The notes below the pieces were generated by a model. The model did not search any database and had not been told where the DNA came from. It saw only the letters and a program-made list of their open reading frames with translations. The position numbers and the translations under genes are program-made. From positions 1 through 18,748 of the forward strand of contig JBDSDH010000289.1 of the NCBI GenBank assembly GCA_039920665.1: DNA of 18,748 nucleotides. Direction: 5' to 3'. Origin of the DNA: WLMZ01 sp039920665. GTDB taxonomy: Bacteria > Actinomycetota > Acidimicrobiia > Acidimicrobiales > Ilumatobacteraceae. Positions 6,787 through 13,844 of this stretch are shown here, piece after piece (within the stretch, counting starts at the first letter, position 1; every line of letters begins with the position of its first letter).

Positions 6787-7359
6787 GTACATGTTGTAGC
6801 CGTTGTGCTCCCAGAAACCAGGGCTGTCCTTGGCTTTCAACTCCAGACCGCGCACCCATTTGGCACTCTTCCAGAAGTAGAGATGCGGGACCACGACCCG
6901 GACCGGTCCACCGTGGATCGGCTCGATGTCCTCGCCTTCGAAGGCGTAGGCGACGATCGCTTGATCGGTCGTGATGTCGGCCAACGGGATGTTGGTGGTG
7001 TAGCCGAACTCGGCGTGCTCCATCACGAACTTTGCTTGCTCCTGCACGCCCGCCCGGGCAAGCAGGTCGCTGACCCGGACGCCTGTCCAGGTGGTGTCGA
7101 ACTTCGACCATTTGGTGACGCAATGGATGTCGAACGTGGGCGTGATCGGAGGCATCGCCCGCAACTCGTCGATCGTGATCGTGTACGGGTTGTCGACCAA
7201 GCCGAAGATCGACAGCGACCACTCGCCCGGCTCGTAGGCCGGCACGTCACCGACATGGAGCACGGGAAACCGGTCGGTGAGATACTGCCCCGGCGGCAGG
7301 CGATTCGGGTTGATCCCCTTCTCCTCGAGTTCTTTGCGGTTCCGTTCGAAGAAGCCCAT
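6745..7359 (-). CDS. Sulfite-oxidase-like molybdopterin-dependent oxidoreductase
   Basis: This 204-residue, single-domain protein of the oxidoreductase molybdopterin-binding family (YuiH-like) starts MGFFERNRKELEEKGINPNR. It contains the NPYTITIDELRAMP segment, the molybdenum-ligand cysteine C80 in DIHCVTKWSK, TWTGVRVSDLLARAG, and the ending GGPVRVVVPHLYFWKSAKWV. I see no signal peptide or Tat motif, so it is probably cytoplasmic. It lacks the heme and dimerisation domains of true sulfite oxidases. Its substrate is unknown. The ATG at 7357-7359 faces the DUF4328 gene across 30 bp. The last 42 bp recur at 5521-5562. Confidence 0.9.
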   Translation of the reverse strand: MGFFERNRKELEEKGINPNRLPPGQYLTDRFPVLHVGDVPAYEPGEWSLSIFGLVDNPYTITIDELRAMPPITPTFDIHCVTKWSKFDTTWTGVRVSDLLARAGVQEQAKFVMEHAEFGYTTNIPLADITTDQAIVAYAFEGEDIEPIHGGPVRVVVPHLYFWKSAKWVRGLELKAKDSPGFWEHNGYNMYGDPFREQRHTGDG

Positions 7360-7389
7360 GCGACATTCTTATCTGACTAACTTGGGTGG
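7360..7389. promoter_or_regulatory. 30-bp divergent promoter
   Basis: Only 30 bp separate two divergent start codons, so both promoters must extend into or overlap the opposite gene. On the plus strand TAACTT (7378-7383) ends 6 nt before the ATG at 7390, the spacing expected for leaderless transcription. On the minus strand TAAGAA, 6 nt before the ATG at 7359, is a weaker candidate. No Shine-Dalgarno is present at usable spacing on the minus strand. Confidence 0.5.
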
Positions 7390-8160
7390 ATGAGCTTCAG
7401 CGGCGAGTCCGGATTTCCTGCTCCTCCTCCACCACCCGGCAACTTCACGCCCCCACCGGGATATGTGTCCTACGGCGGCAACAACAACGGCGCCTTCGGC
7501 AACTTCCGACCGGTCGGAGGACTCGGCAAGGCGATCCGGGTGTTGCTGATCATCCTGATTCCGATCCTCGCGATCGCCGCCTTCCTGCTGACCAGCGTGA
7601 AGAGCAAGGCCGACGACTACGTCAACGGCAGCGGATCGTTGTCCGCCTACGAGGACGCGCTCGGACCGTACGGTCTGCTCAGCCTGCTCTCGGGTGTTCT
7701 GACCTTGAGCTTGTTCGTGCTGACGATCCTCTGGATGTTCCGGATGGCCAAGAATCAGATCGCGATGAACCGCAACGGAACATGGGGCCCAGCGTGGGCG
7801 ATCGCAGGGTGGTTCCTGCCGCCCTGCATTCTCTACGTCATCCCGTACCTGATGATGCGCGACCTGTGGAAGGCGTCGGACCCCAACTCTGGGCCGGACT
7901 GGAAGAAGAATCCGATCGGTCCGATCGTTCACATCTGGTGGGTGCTGTGGGGTCTGGTGCCGATTGCATTCATCGGGGTCACCGTCGGCAACTTCAAGTT
8001 CAACGCAAACGCCGACAATGCCGAAACAGCCAAGGACATCGTCGACGGCTTCACGGTCACCATCGCATCATCGGTCGTCCAATTCGGTGCTGCGATCGCC
8101 TTCCTGTTGCTCGTCACCCAACTCACGGCGCGGCACAAGCAGACGACCAACGAGGGCTGA
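7390..8160 (+). CDS. DUF4328-like multi-pass membrane protein
   Basis: This 256-residue protein has a proline/glycine/asparagine-rich cytoplasmic start (residues 1-45, including PAPPPPPGNFTPPPGY), then five likely membrane segments at about 49-68, 95-118, 133-153, 179-200 and 222-243. The loop MFRMAKNQIAMNRNGTWGPA followed by WFLPPCILYVIPYLMMRDLW and KASDP is the pattern of DUF4328 proteins of actinobacteria, whose function is unknown. The ATG lies 6 nt after a -10-like TAACTT, so the mRNA may be leaderless. The phosphatase gene follows after 5 nt, which suggests one transcript. The proline-rich head resembles those of the two DUF4190 proteins downstream. Confidence 0.8.
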   Translation: MSFSGESGFPAPPPPPGNFTPPPGYVSYGGNNNGAFGNFRPVGGLGKAIRVLLIILIPILAIAAFLLTSVKSKADDYVNGSGSLSAYEDALGPYGLLSLLSGVLTLSLFVLTILWMFRMAKNQIAMNRNGTWGPAWAIAGWFLPPCILYVIPYLMMRDLWKASDPNSGPDWKKNPIGPIVHIWWVLWGLVPIAFIGVTVGNFKFNANADNAETAKDIVDGFTVTIASSVVQFGAAIAFLLLVTQLTARHKQTTNEG

Positions 8161-8165
8161 CGCGG

Positions 8166-8630
8166 ATGGTGTTTCTCGTCCGTCATGCCAAGGCTGGTCA
8201 CCGCAACGACGACCATCCCGACGACAGTTTGCGTCCCCTCACGGAATCGGGTTGGGATCAGTCTCGTGCGATCGTCGACACGTTGATCGCAGCCGGGGCG
8301 ACCGGTCCGTTGTTCGCCAGTCCGTTCACGCGGTGCCAGCAGACTCTGCAGCCACTCGGCCAGCAACTTGATCTACCGGTGACGCCGGATCACCGTCTGG
8401 CCGAGGCCCAGCCATTTCTCCCGGTGCTGGAAATGATCGCCGACCTGCCCGACGGCGCAGTGCTCTGCAGCCACGGCGACTTGATCCCCGATGTGATCGA
8501 TGCGCTGCACCGGCGGGGCTGCCGGATCATCACCGAACCCAACTGGAAGAAGGCATCCGTGTGGTCGCTCGGTCGGGACGACGATGGACGGGTGACCACG
8601 GCGTCGGCATGGCCGCCCCCGGCGAACTGA
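8166..8630 (+). CDS. SixA-like histidine phosphatase
   Basis: This 154-residue protein has the phosphoglycerate-mutase/histidine-phosphatase signature at the very start (LVRHAKAG, R6-H7), LRPLTESGWDQSRAI, the SPFTRCQQT arginine R56, and the second catalytic histidine H103 in LCSHGDLI. The small size without insertions fits the SixA branch, which removes phosphate from phosphohistidine or small phosphoesters. The substrate here is unknown. GAGGG (8153-8157) lies 8 nt before the ATG at 8166. The stop is inside a 14-bp tandem duplication, and a strong terminator follows at once. Confidence 0.88.
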   Translation: MVFLVRHAKAGHRNDDHPDDSLRPLTESGWDQSRAIVDTLIAAGATGPLFASPFTRCQQTLQPLGQQLDLPVTPDHRLAEAQPFLPVLEMIADLPDGAVLCSHGDLIPDVIDALHRRGCRIITEPNWKKASVWSLGRDDDGRVTTASAWPPPAN

Positions 8631-8648
8631 GCCCGGCGAACTGAGCCC
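8621..8648. repeat. Tandem 14-bp duplication at the phosphatase stop
   Basis: Two exact copies of GGCGAACTGAGCCC (8621-8634, 8635-8648) are adjacent. The first contains the TGA stop of the phosphatase gene, and the second forms part of the terminator stem. It looks like a recent slippage duplication. Confidence 0.85.
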
Positions 8649-8684
8649 GGTGCCGCCAGAGCGGCAACACCGGGCTCTTTGTTC
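8643..8684 (+). terminator. Intrinsic terminator
   Basis: GAGCCCGGTG (8643-8652) pairs perfectly with CACCGGGCTC (8668-8677), with an inner CCGC/GCGG stem (8653-8656 with 8661-8664), followed by TTTGTTC. It terminates the DUF4328-phosphatase transcript and lies 10 bp before the stop of the convergent DUF4190 gene. The opposite strand lacks a clear T tract. Confidence 0.85.
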
Positions 8685-8693
8685 AACGACGGG

Positions 8694-9125
8694 TCAGACG
8701 CACCGGAACGTGCTGCCGTCGCGGTAGCAGTTGTCACTGGTGCTGACGTACACCCAGAAGATCACGGCGATCACGAGGAACACGAGGCCGATGATCAGGC
8801 CGGCCGTCGCCAGACCCTTGCCCTTGGCCTGCGGGTTGTTGGAGATCTGCTTGCGACCGACAAACCCGAAGATGACACCGAGCAGGGCCGGGATCGGGAA
8901 TGCCCAGAAACACGGGATGATGTTCACCAAGCTCAAGACGAGACTGGCGATGCTCAACCCGTTGGTCTTCTGCGGTCCCGCCGGCACACCGCCGAATTGC
9001 TGGTATCCAGGAGGCGCCTGGTAGCTGGGCGGCGGCTGGTAGCCGCCCTGCTGGAATCCTGCGGGCTGACCGGGTTGGAACGGAGGCGGATTCTGACCTG
9101 GCGGCGGAGGAGGTGGTGTGCTCAT
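8694..9125 (-). CDS. DUF4190-like membrane protein, shorter paralogue
   Basis: This 143-residue protein has residues 1-50 rich in Pro, Gln and Gly (MSTPPPPPPGQNPPPFQPGQ), then TNGLSIASLVLSLVN, a membrane hairpin at about 57-90 with GVIFGFVGRKQI, a linker SNNPQAKGKG, and a last membrane segment at about 106-127. The TNG(L/M)(A/S)xAS...ALGxIG..QI pattern is the DUF4190 arrangement. The family is common in actinobacteria and uncharacterised. Two cysteines after the last helix (C133, C142 in DNCYRDGSTFRCV) could form a disulfide. No usual Shine-Dalgarno is seen; TAATGT lies 9 nt before the ATG. Confidence 0.8.
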   Translation of the reverse strand: MSTPPPPPPGQNPPPFQPGQPAGFQQGGYQPPPSYQAPPGYQQFGGVPAGPQKTNGLSIASLVLSLVNIIPCFWAFPIPALLGVIFGFVGRKQISNNPQAKGKGLATAGLIIGLVFLVIAVIFWVYVSTSDNCYRDGSTFRCV

Positions 9126-9140
9126 AGTGCGGCAACATTA
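9126..9140 (-). promoter_or_regulatory. -10-like box and near-leaderless start
   Basis: TAATGT (complement of 9135-9140) lies 9 nt before the ATG of the shorter DUF4190 gene. The context CACTATGAGCAC around the start is shared with the paralogue at 9782. Transcription would begin 2-3 nt before the start codon. Confidence 0.45.
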
Positions 9141-9200
9141 GCCGTCCGCATTCGTCCCGCTGACGATCACCTCTGGGCAGCCCTCACGAGCGACCGGCTT

Positions 9201-9782
9201 TCAGAACCACAACCGGCCACTTCCCGCCGCGAGCAGGAACGCCAACAGCGCCACCCCGACCAGACCGGTGACCAACCCGGAGATCGCCATGCCACGACCG
9301 GTGTATTTGGGGTCCTTCTTGATTTGACCGAGCGCGACCCCGCCGAAGATCACGGCCAGGATCGATGGAATCGCATAGAAGCAGAACAGAAAGATGCCGA
9401 CGATGCCGAGCACCATGCTGGCGACGGCCATGCCGTTGGTCTGGCTGCGCTGCGACTGCACAGTGCCGAACTGCTGGTAGCCGTACGGGACCGGTTGTCC
9501 GGAGGCATTCTGCTGCGGATACTGAGACTGCAGCGGATATTGCGGTTGCTGCCCGTACTGCGGATATTGCGGATATTGCGACTGCTGTCCGTATTGGCCC
9601 TGCTGGTAGGGAGCCGCTGGGCCCGGCTGGGAGAACGGAGCCGGCTGCGGTGGGGCCGCTTGTTGCGGTGGCAGGAACGGGGCCTGCGACGCGTTGCCGA
9701 ATGCCGACTCGACAGGACGCTCACCTCGGGACGACCAGTCGTCCCCCGTGAAATCAGGCGGGAACGGTGGCGGTGTGCTCAT
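9201..9782 (-). CDS. DUF4190-like membrane protein, longer paralogue
   Basis: This 193-residue protein has residues 1-112 as a disordered, Pro/Gln/Tyr-rich tail with the repeats GQYGQQSQYPQYPQYGQQPQ and QYPLQSQYPQQ (about 62-92). It is followed by TNGMAVASMVLGIVGIFLF, a membrane hairpin to about 155 and a last helix at about 165-186. It is paralogous to the 143-residue protein just downstream: same MSTPPP start, the shared YQQFG...QKTNG/QSQTNG joint, and the same membrane part. It was probably formed by tandem duplication followed by expansion of the repeat tail. The role is unknown. A TAACGT box lies 10 nt before the ATG. Confidence 0.82.
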   Translation of the reverse strand: MSTPPPFPPDFTGDDWSSRGERPVESAFGNASQAPFLPPQQAAPPQPAPFSQPGPAAPYQQGQYGQQSQYPQYPQYGQQPQYPLQSQYPQQNASGQPVPYGYQQFGTVQSQRSQTNGMAVASMVLGIVGIFLFCFYAIPSILAVIFGGVALGQIKKDPKYTGRGMAISGLVTGLVGVALLAFLLAAGSGRLWF

Positions 9783-9798
9783 AGTGGTGGAGACGTTA
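9783..9798 (-). promoter_or_regulatory. -10-like box of the longer DUF4190 gene
   Basis: TAACGT (complement of 9793-9798) is 10 nt upstream of the ATG at 9780-9782, and no Shine-Dalgarno precedes the start. It is the same arrangement as at 9126-9140. Confidence 0.4.
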
Positions 9799-9841
9799 GC
9801 CGGTCGGCCCGAATGGCCGATCGACCATCACGAGTCGAGGT

Positions 9842-10708
9842 TCACGGGGCCGAGCTGACCGGATCGCTCGTGACCGGATCGCTCGCAACCGGATCGCTCG
9901 TTGCTGGTCCATTGGCAGATGCGATGACCTTGGTTGCGAACTCGGTGACGAGTTGATCCATCTCCGATGACGGATTGTGGGTTCGGCATTCCTGCTCGCG
10001 AGTGGTGGCAGTGGGGATGTCATTGTCGAACTGCGCGGCGATGATGGCGAGAAAACAGTAGGAATCGGCATACGTGGAATCGATCTCGGTCGCGTCCACG
10101 AGGGCCTGTTTGCCGGCTTCGAGCGTGTTTGCCTTGGTGGTCGGGTCGATCACGTTCTGGGCCGAGTTGGCCAACACCCAACCGAGGTAGGCCTTGGCTT
10201 CGACGTTGCGCGAGTCGGCCTCCAACACCTGCTGGTAGGCATTGGACGCGGTGGCGTAGTCAGCCGTGTTGAGTGCTGAACGGCCCTCGCTGAGCAGTGC
10301 GGCCACCCGGTCGCTGTCGGTACCACCGGTGATCGTGTCGTTCGAGCCGCGAGGAGCAGCGAACCGCAGGACGAGCACGATCAACAGAGCGGCGACGCCG
10401 AGCGACGCACCGGTCATGACGGCCAGACGGCGAAGATCGCGCGGCTTCTTTGGGGCGAGTCGCGACTTGCCGGCCTCGATCGCACGGAGCACCGCTGCCG
10501 CGCGGCTGGTGTAGCCGTCGCTGAGCGCCTCGTAGTCGGGCTCGTCGACGTCACCGGCTTGCCGCTCACGTTCGAGATCGGCCAGCGAGCGCAGCAGAAA
10601 CCGGCGCTCTTCCTCCATCTCGGCCAACTGATCCGCGTTGGCGCGTGGAGCGGCAATCAGCCGCTCAGTGGCGTCAGTCGTTTCAGTCCTCTCGACGGGT
10701 TCAGCCAT
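9842..10708 (-). CDS. ccmI: CcmI-like TPR protein of cytochrome c maturation
   Basis: This 288-residue protein has an N-terminal segment QLAEMEEERRFLLRSLADLE, RERQAGDVDEPDYEAL, the coiled-coil motif found at the start of CcmI-like proteins. A membrane helix follows at about 95-116, then a TPR domain (GRSALNTADYATASNAYQQV to AKAYLGWVLA, about 136-182, and a second repeat at about 197-247). CcmI binds the C-terminus of apocytochrome c and delivers it to CcmF/CcmH. The topology (soluble N-terminus, one helix, TPR domain) differs from the two-helix proteobacterial protein. The ATG at 10706-10708 overlaps the ccmH stop by 8 nt; the frame stays open upstream but only inside ccmH. The C-terminus is a threefold SDPV(A/T/S) repeat. 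The symbol is given by position and features. Confidence 0.75.
   Translation of the reverse strand: MAEPVERTETTDATERLIAAPRANADQLAEMEEERRFLLRSLADLERERQAGDVDEPDYEALSDGYTSRAAAVLRAIEAGKSRLAPKKPRDLRRLAVMTGASLGVAALLIVLVLRFAAPRGSNDTITGGTDSDRVAALLSEGRSALNTADYATASNAYQQVLEADSRNVEAKAYLGWVLANSAQNVIDPTTKANTLEAGKQALVDATEIDSTYADSYCFLAIIAAQFDNDIPTATTREQECRTHNPSSEMDQLVTEFATKVIASANGPATSDPVASDPVTSDPVSSAP
9856..9900. repeat. 15-bp tandem repeat, three copies, inside ccmI
   Basis: TGACCGGATCGCTCG occurs at 9856-9870 and 9871-9885, and as CAACCGGATCGCTCG at 9886-9900. It encodes ASDPVTSDPV-type repeats at the extreme C-terminus of CcmI. Being in frame (15 bp), copy-number change would alter only the tail length. 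Confidence 0.9.
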
Positions 10709-11207
10709 CGTCGTCGTCTGACTGGTTGCGCATTGCTTCGGCGACGATCGCTCGATCGTCATCGGTCGGCACGGTGTCGGCGGCCATCTTCCACCGTCGG
10801 AAGGCAATCGTCAGCCCGACGACGGCTGCGACGAGACCGACCACGGGCAGGATCCACACCAACGATTCGAGTCCGGTGCCCTTCGGCACGAGTTGGGTCT
10901 TGGTCTCGAATCGATCTTCGAGGTAGGTCTTGATCTCGTCGTCGCTGTATGTGCCCTGCTGGATCAGCGCCTTGATCTGATTGCGGATGTTCTGCGCCGC
11001 CCCCGACTGGGATTCGTACACGCTCTCGCCCGCACAGACCGGGCACGCCAGGTTCTGGGCGATTTCGTCAGCGCGGTCGTCATCGGTGAGTGGACCGGTC
11101 GATCGCAGCGATCCGATCGCAAGCGCAGCGATGACGACCAGCAACAGCACAGCCCATCCCCTGCGGCTCTTGACACGTTGGTTCCACGAAGTGGTCGCGG
11201 CGGTCAT
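10701..11207 (-). CDS. ccmH: CcmH-type apocytochrome c thiol-disulfide oxidoreductase
   Basis: This 168-residue protein has a membrane helix at about 18-34, then an extracytoplasmic domain with the redox pair C55/C58 in NLACPVCAGESVYESQS (family form LRCxxCxxxSxxxS), an acidic/helical segment YSDDEIKTYLEDRFE with LVPKGTG, and a second helix at about 115-136. CcmH reduces or forms a mixed disulfide with the CXXCH cysteines before heme attachment. The arginine of the usual LRC is alanine here. The ATG at 11205-11207 overlaps the ccmG stop (ATGA). The longer upstream frame is only ccmG shadow. The protein has no fused TPR domain; CcmI is separate. Confidence 0.9.
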   Translation of the reverse strand: MTAATTSWNQRVKSRRGWAVLLLVVIAALAIGSLRSTGPLTDDDRADEIAQNLACPVCAGESVYESQSGAAQNIRNQIKALIQQGTYSDDEIKTYLEDRFETKTQLVPKGTGLESLVWILPVVGLVAAVVGLTIAFRRWKMAADTVPTDDDRAIVAEAMRNQSDDDDG

Positions 11208-11815
11208 CCCGCCTCGACTCCGAGATATCCGGCCTTGAGGACTCCCAGTTCGCGGGTGAGCGAATCGGCCGTCACCTGTTGGATCGTCCGGTAGACGACC
11301 ACGCCATCGGGGTCGATGATCCACGTTTCGGGAACTTTGGTGACCCCGAACTTGACCTGGATGTTCGCATCCGAGTCGGTGAGAACCGGCCACGTCCCGC
11401 CATTGGAGGCGAAGAACGCTCGAACGGATTCGTCGCTGCGCCCGATGGAGATCACCGAGTAGAGCTCAGCCCCGATTGCGGAGGGCAGCGCTTGCTGTTC
11501 GGCGAAATCGATCAGGTCTGGATGTTCGCGGACGCACGGAACGCACGTGGGGTCGAAGAAGTTGAGGACCACCCAACTGCCTTTGCGCCGCTGCAGGTCG
11601 AACGGCTTGCCGTCGAGCGTCGTCGTCTGGACGGCTGGCGCGGCCTTGCCGATCAACGGGGTGTACGCGCTGTCGGCATTGTCGCCGGACTTGGCACCGA
11701 TCAGGATCCAGAACAAGCCCGCCATCACGACTGCAACGGTGAGCACGATGAAAGGAGCGACCTTGCTTTTCGACTTGGACGACTGCGGTTCGTCAGACAC
11801 GAGCGGGCTCGTCAT
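11204..11815 (-). CDS. ccmG: CcmG/TlpA-like membrane-anchored thioredoxin
   Basis: This 203-residue protein has a cytoplasmic lysine/serine-rich start, a membrane helix at about 20-40, and a thioredoxin-fold domain. In that domain NFFDPTCVPCVREHP carries C91 and C94, and TKVPETWIIDPDG has the cis-proline P162. It supplies electrons to CcmH and apocytochrome outside the membrane. The active site reads T-C-V-P-C, so the tryptophan that usually precedes the first cysteine is absent. The start at 11815 overlaps the end of ccmF by 23 nt. No later ATG precedes the membrane helix without losing its basic flank. Confidence 0.9.
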   Translation of the reverse strand: MTSPLVSDEPQSSKSKSKVAPFIVLTVAVVMAGLFWILIGAKSGDNADSAYTPLIGKAAPAVQTTTLDGKPFDLQRRKGSWVVLNFFDPTCVPCVREHPDLIDFAEQQALPSAIGAELYSVISIGRSDESVRAFFASNGGTWPVLTDSDANIQVKFGVTKVPETWIIDPDGVVVYRTIQQVTADSLTRELGVLKAGYLGVEAG

Positions 11816-13844
11816 CGTGACTGACGATCACGTCGTCACCGGGGACGGCCGACGGAGAGTCACCATCGGAGTCACCGTCTGGGCCGCCGTCGAGCGCAAT
11901 CGGCGCCGAGGTCGGGTCGGTCGGGCGCCGGTGTCGCTTGCCGGGGAACGCGGACAACAGGGTGCCGATCACCATCATCGCTCCGCCGATCCACAGCCAG
12001 ATGATCAACGGCTTGATGAACACCTTGATCGCGGTGGTCGGGGCCCCCACGGCCGCGCCGGATTCGAGGGTGAGGTAGATGTCATTGAACGGGCCGGACT
12101 TGACCGACGGCGTCGGCACGGTCATGCCCTGGTTGGAGAAGGTCGTGATTGCCGGGGCGTAGGCCTGGCCACCATCGACGATGATCTGGGCCTTGAGCCC
12201 GGTGCTGCGCGCATCTTTGAACTCCTGCACCGCGACCAGTTCGAACGTGTGCCCGCCGTACGACACCTCTTCGCCCGGCTTCATCAACAGCCGCGACGAA
12301 TGGGTGTAGGTCGTGGACGCGACGAGCGCGACGGCAACGACAATGACGCCCAAGTGCACGATCATGCCGCCGTTTGCCCGACCGACAAGACCGCGCCAGC
12401 CCTGGCGTCGAGTCGCGAGGACCAACTGTCGAAGCGCCGAGCCGGACGCGAACCCGGCGAGCCCGAATGCGAGCAACGCTGCCAATCCGGTGGCGCCACC
12501 GATCAGCGGCACGAGGATCGAAATGGCGCCGCCGCAGGCCGGCCAGAACAGTCGCACCCGCAACAGTTCGGTACTCGCCTTGCGCCACGGCAGCACCGGG
12601 GCAACGGCCATCAGGAACAGCAGGATGATGCCGAACGGGATCGCCAAGCTCTGGAAGTACGGCGAACCGACCTTGATCGTGCGGTTCTGGAATGCTTCGA
12701 CGATCAGCGGGAAGACCGTGCCCAGCAGTACGACGAATGCGAACACGGTGAACAACACGTTGTTGGCCAGGAACGCACCCTCACGCGACATCGGCGAATC
12801 GATTGCGCCGGGAGAACGCAGTCGGTCGCCACGCCAAGCGATCAGGCCGAGCGAGACCACCATGATGAGTCCGAAGAACGCCAGTAGATACGGCCCGATG
12901 CTGCCGTTGCTGAATGCATGCACGCTCTTGATCACACCCGACCGGGTCAGGAACGTGCCGAGGATGGTGAGTGCGAACGTCGAAACCAACAGGGTGAGGT
13001 TCCACACCCGCAACATGCCACGGCGTTCCTGAACGAGCACCGAGTGGATGTATGCGGTACCGGTCAACCACGGCAGCAGGCTCGCGTTCTCGACCGGATC
13101 CCAGCCCCATACGCCGCTCCAGCCGAGCACTTCGTAGCTCCACCAGCCGCCGAGCAGGATGCCGATCGTGAGGAAACCCCAGGCGAACAAGGCATAGCGA
13201 CGGGTCTCGCCGAGCCAGCGCTCGCCAACCCGACCGGTGATCAGAGCCGCAATCGCGAACGCGAACGGCACCGTCATCCCGACGTAACCGAGGTAGAGGA
13301 TCGGCGGGTGGAACAGCACCAGGATGTGGTTCTGGAGCAACGGGTTGGGTCCCGGCCCACTGGTCACACCGACCGCTCCCGCCCGGAACGCATCGGCGGG
13401 ACCGAGGGTCAGGATGAAGAAGAAGATGCAGACCACGAACATCACGACCAGTGCCCAGGCCACGAGCGGATCGTCGAGCCGCTTACGGAATCGGCGGGCG
13501 ATCGCGACGGTGTAGAGCACGAGTACCAGCAGCCAGAGCAGGATGCTGCCCTCGAGCGCACTCCAGATCGCGGTGATGTTGTAGATGAACGGGGTGTCCG
13601 CCGAGCCCACCTGCTGGACGAACTTGAGCGAGAAGTCGCGCTGGACCAGTGCTCGTTCCATCACCGCGAATGCAGCGACTCCTGCGACGGCAACACCGAA
13701 CGCGTACCGCTGGGTGCTGCGCAGCAGCCGGGAGTCGCCGACGCGAATGCCGTACACGGTGGCCAGCGCACCGAAGGTCGCGCAGACCAGACCGAACAGC
13801 AAGACCGTGCGTCCGAGGGTTCCGTTGATGGACGCGGCGAGCAC
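11793..13844 (-). CDS. ccmF: CcmF heme lyase, cytochrome c maturation
   Basis: This is a 683-residue multi-pass membrane protein. The periplasmic-side heme-handling WWD motif is at about 232-260 (GGWWSYEVLGWSGVWGWDPV, ENASLLPWL). Candidate heme-ligand histidines are H173 and H179 (QNHILVLFHPPILYLGYVG) and H267 (AYIHSVL). The late domain SSRLLMKPGEEVSYGGHTFE is the large extracytoplasmic loop near the C-terminus. CcmF receives heme from CcmE and attaches it to the CXXCH motif. The GTG start (13842-13844) shares one base with the ccmE stop (TAGTG), which places MLAASINGTLGRTVLL at the N-terminus. The frame is open further upstream but encodes no family sequence. It has a non-conserved acidic C-terminal tail of about 45 residues. 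Confidence 0.93.
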   Translation of the reverse strand: MLAASINGTLGRTVLLFGLVCATFGALATVYGIRVGDSRLLRSTQRYAFGVAVAGVAAFAVMERALVQRDFSLKFVQQVGSADTPFIYNITAIWSALEGSILLWLLVLVLYTVAIARRFRKRLDDPLVAWALVVMFVVCIFFFILTLGPADAFRAGAVGVTSGPGPNPLLQNHILVLFHPPILYLGYVGMTVPFAFAIAALITGRVGERWLGETRRYALFAWGFLTIGILLGGWWSYEVLGWSGVWGWDPVENASLLPWLTGTAYIHSVLVQERRGMLRVWNLTLLVSTFALTILGTFLTRSGVIKSVHAFSNGSIGPYLLAFFGLIMVVSLGLIAWRGDRLRSPGAIDSPMSREGAFLANNVLFTVFAFVVLLGTVFPLIVEAFQNRTIKVGSPYFQSLAIPFGIILLFLMAVAPVLPWRKASTELLRVRLFWPACGGAISILVPLIGGATGLAALLAFGLAGFASGSALRQLVLATRRQGWRGLVGRANGGMIVHLGVIVVAVALVASTTYTHSSRLLMKPGEEVSYGGHTFELVAVQEFKDARSTGLKAQIIVDGGQAYAPAITTFSNQGMTVPTPSVKSGPFNDIYLTLESGAAVGAPTTAIKVFIKPLIIWLWIGGAMMVIGTLLSAFPGKRHRRPTDPTSAPIALDGGPDGDSDGDSPSAVPGDDVIVSHDDEPARV

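Noticed and set aside
7386..8630. One long plus-strand frame joining the DUF4328 region to the histidine phosphatase
   Set aside because: Its first 260 codons are a shadow of the DUF4328 gene in another frame. The phosphatase domain begins exactly at ATG 8166 with its catalytic RHA motif, so the fusion is not real.
8643..8684. The hairpin as a bidirectional terminator for the convergent DUF4190 gene as well
   Set aside because: On the minus strand the stem is followed by AGTTCGCC, not a T tract, so only plus-strand termination is supported.
8679..9956. Long plus-strand frames across the DUF4190 genes
   Set aside because: They are antisense to two proteins with clear membrane and family patterns, and the translations are charged and repetitive shadows.
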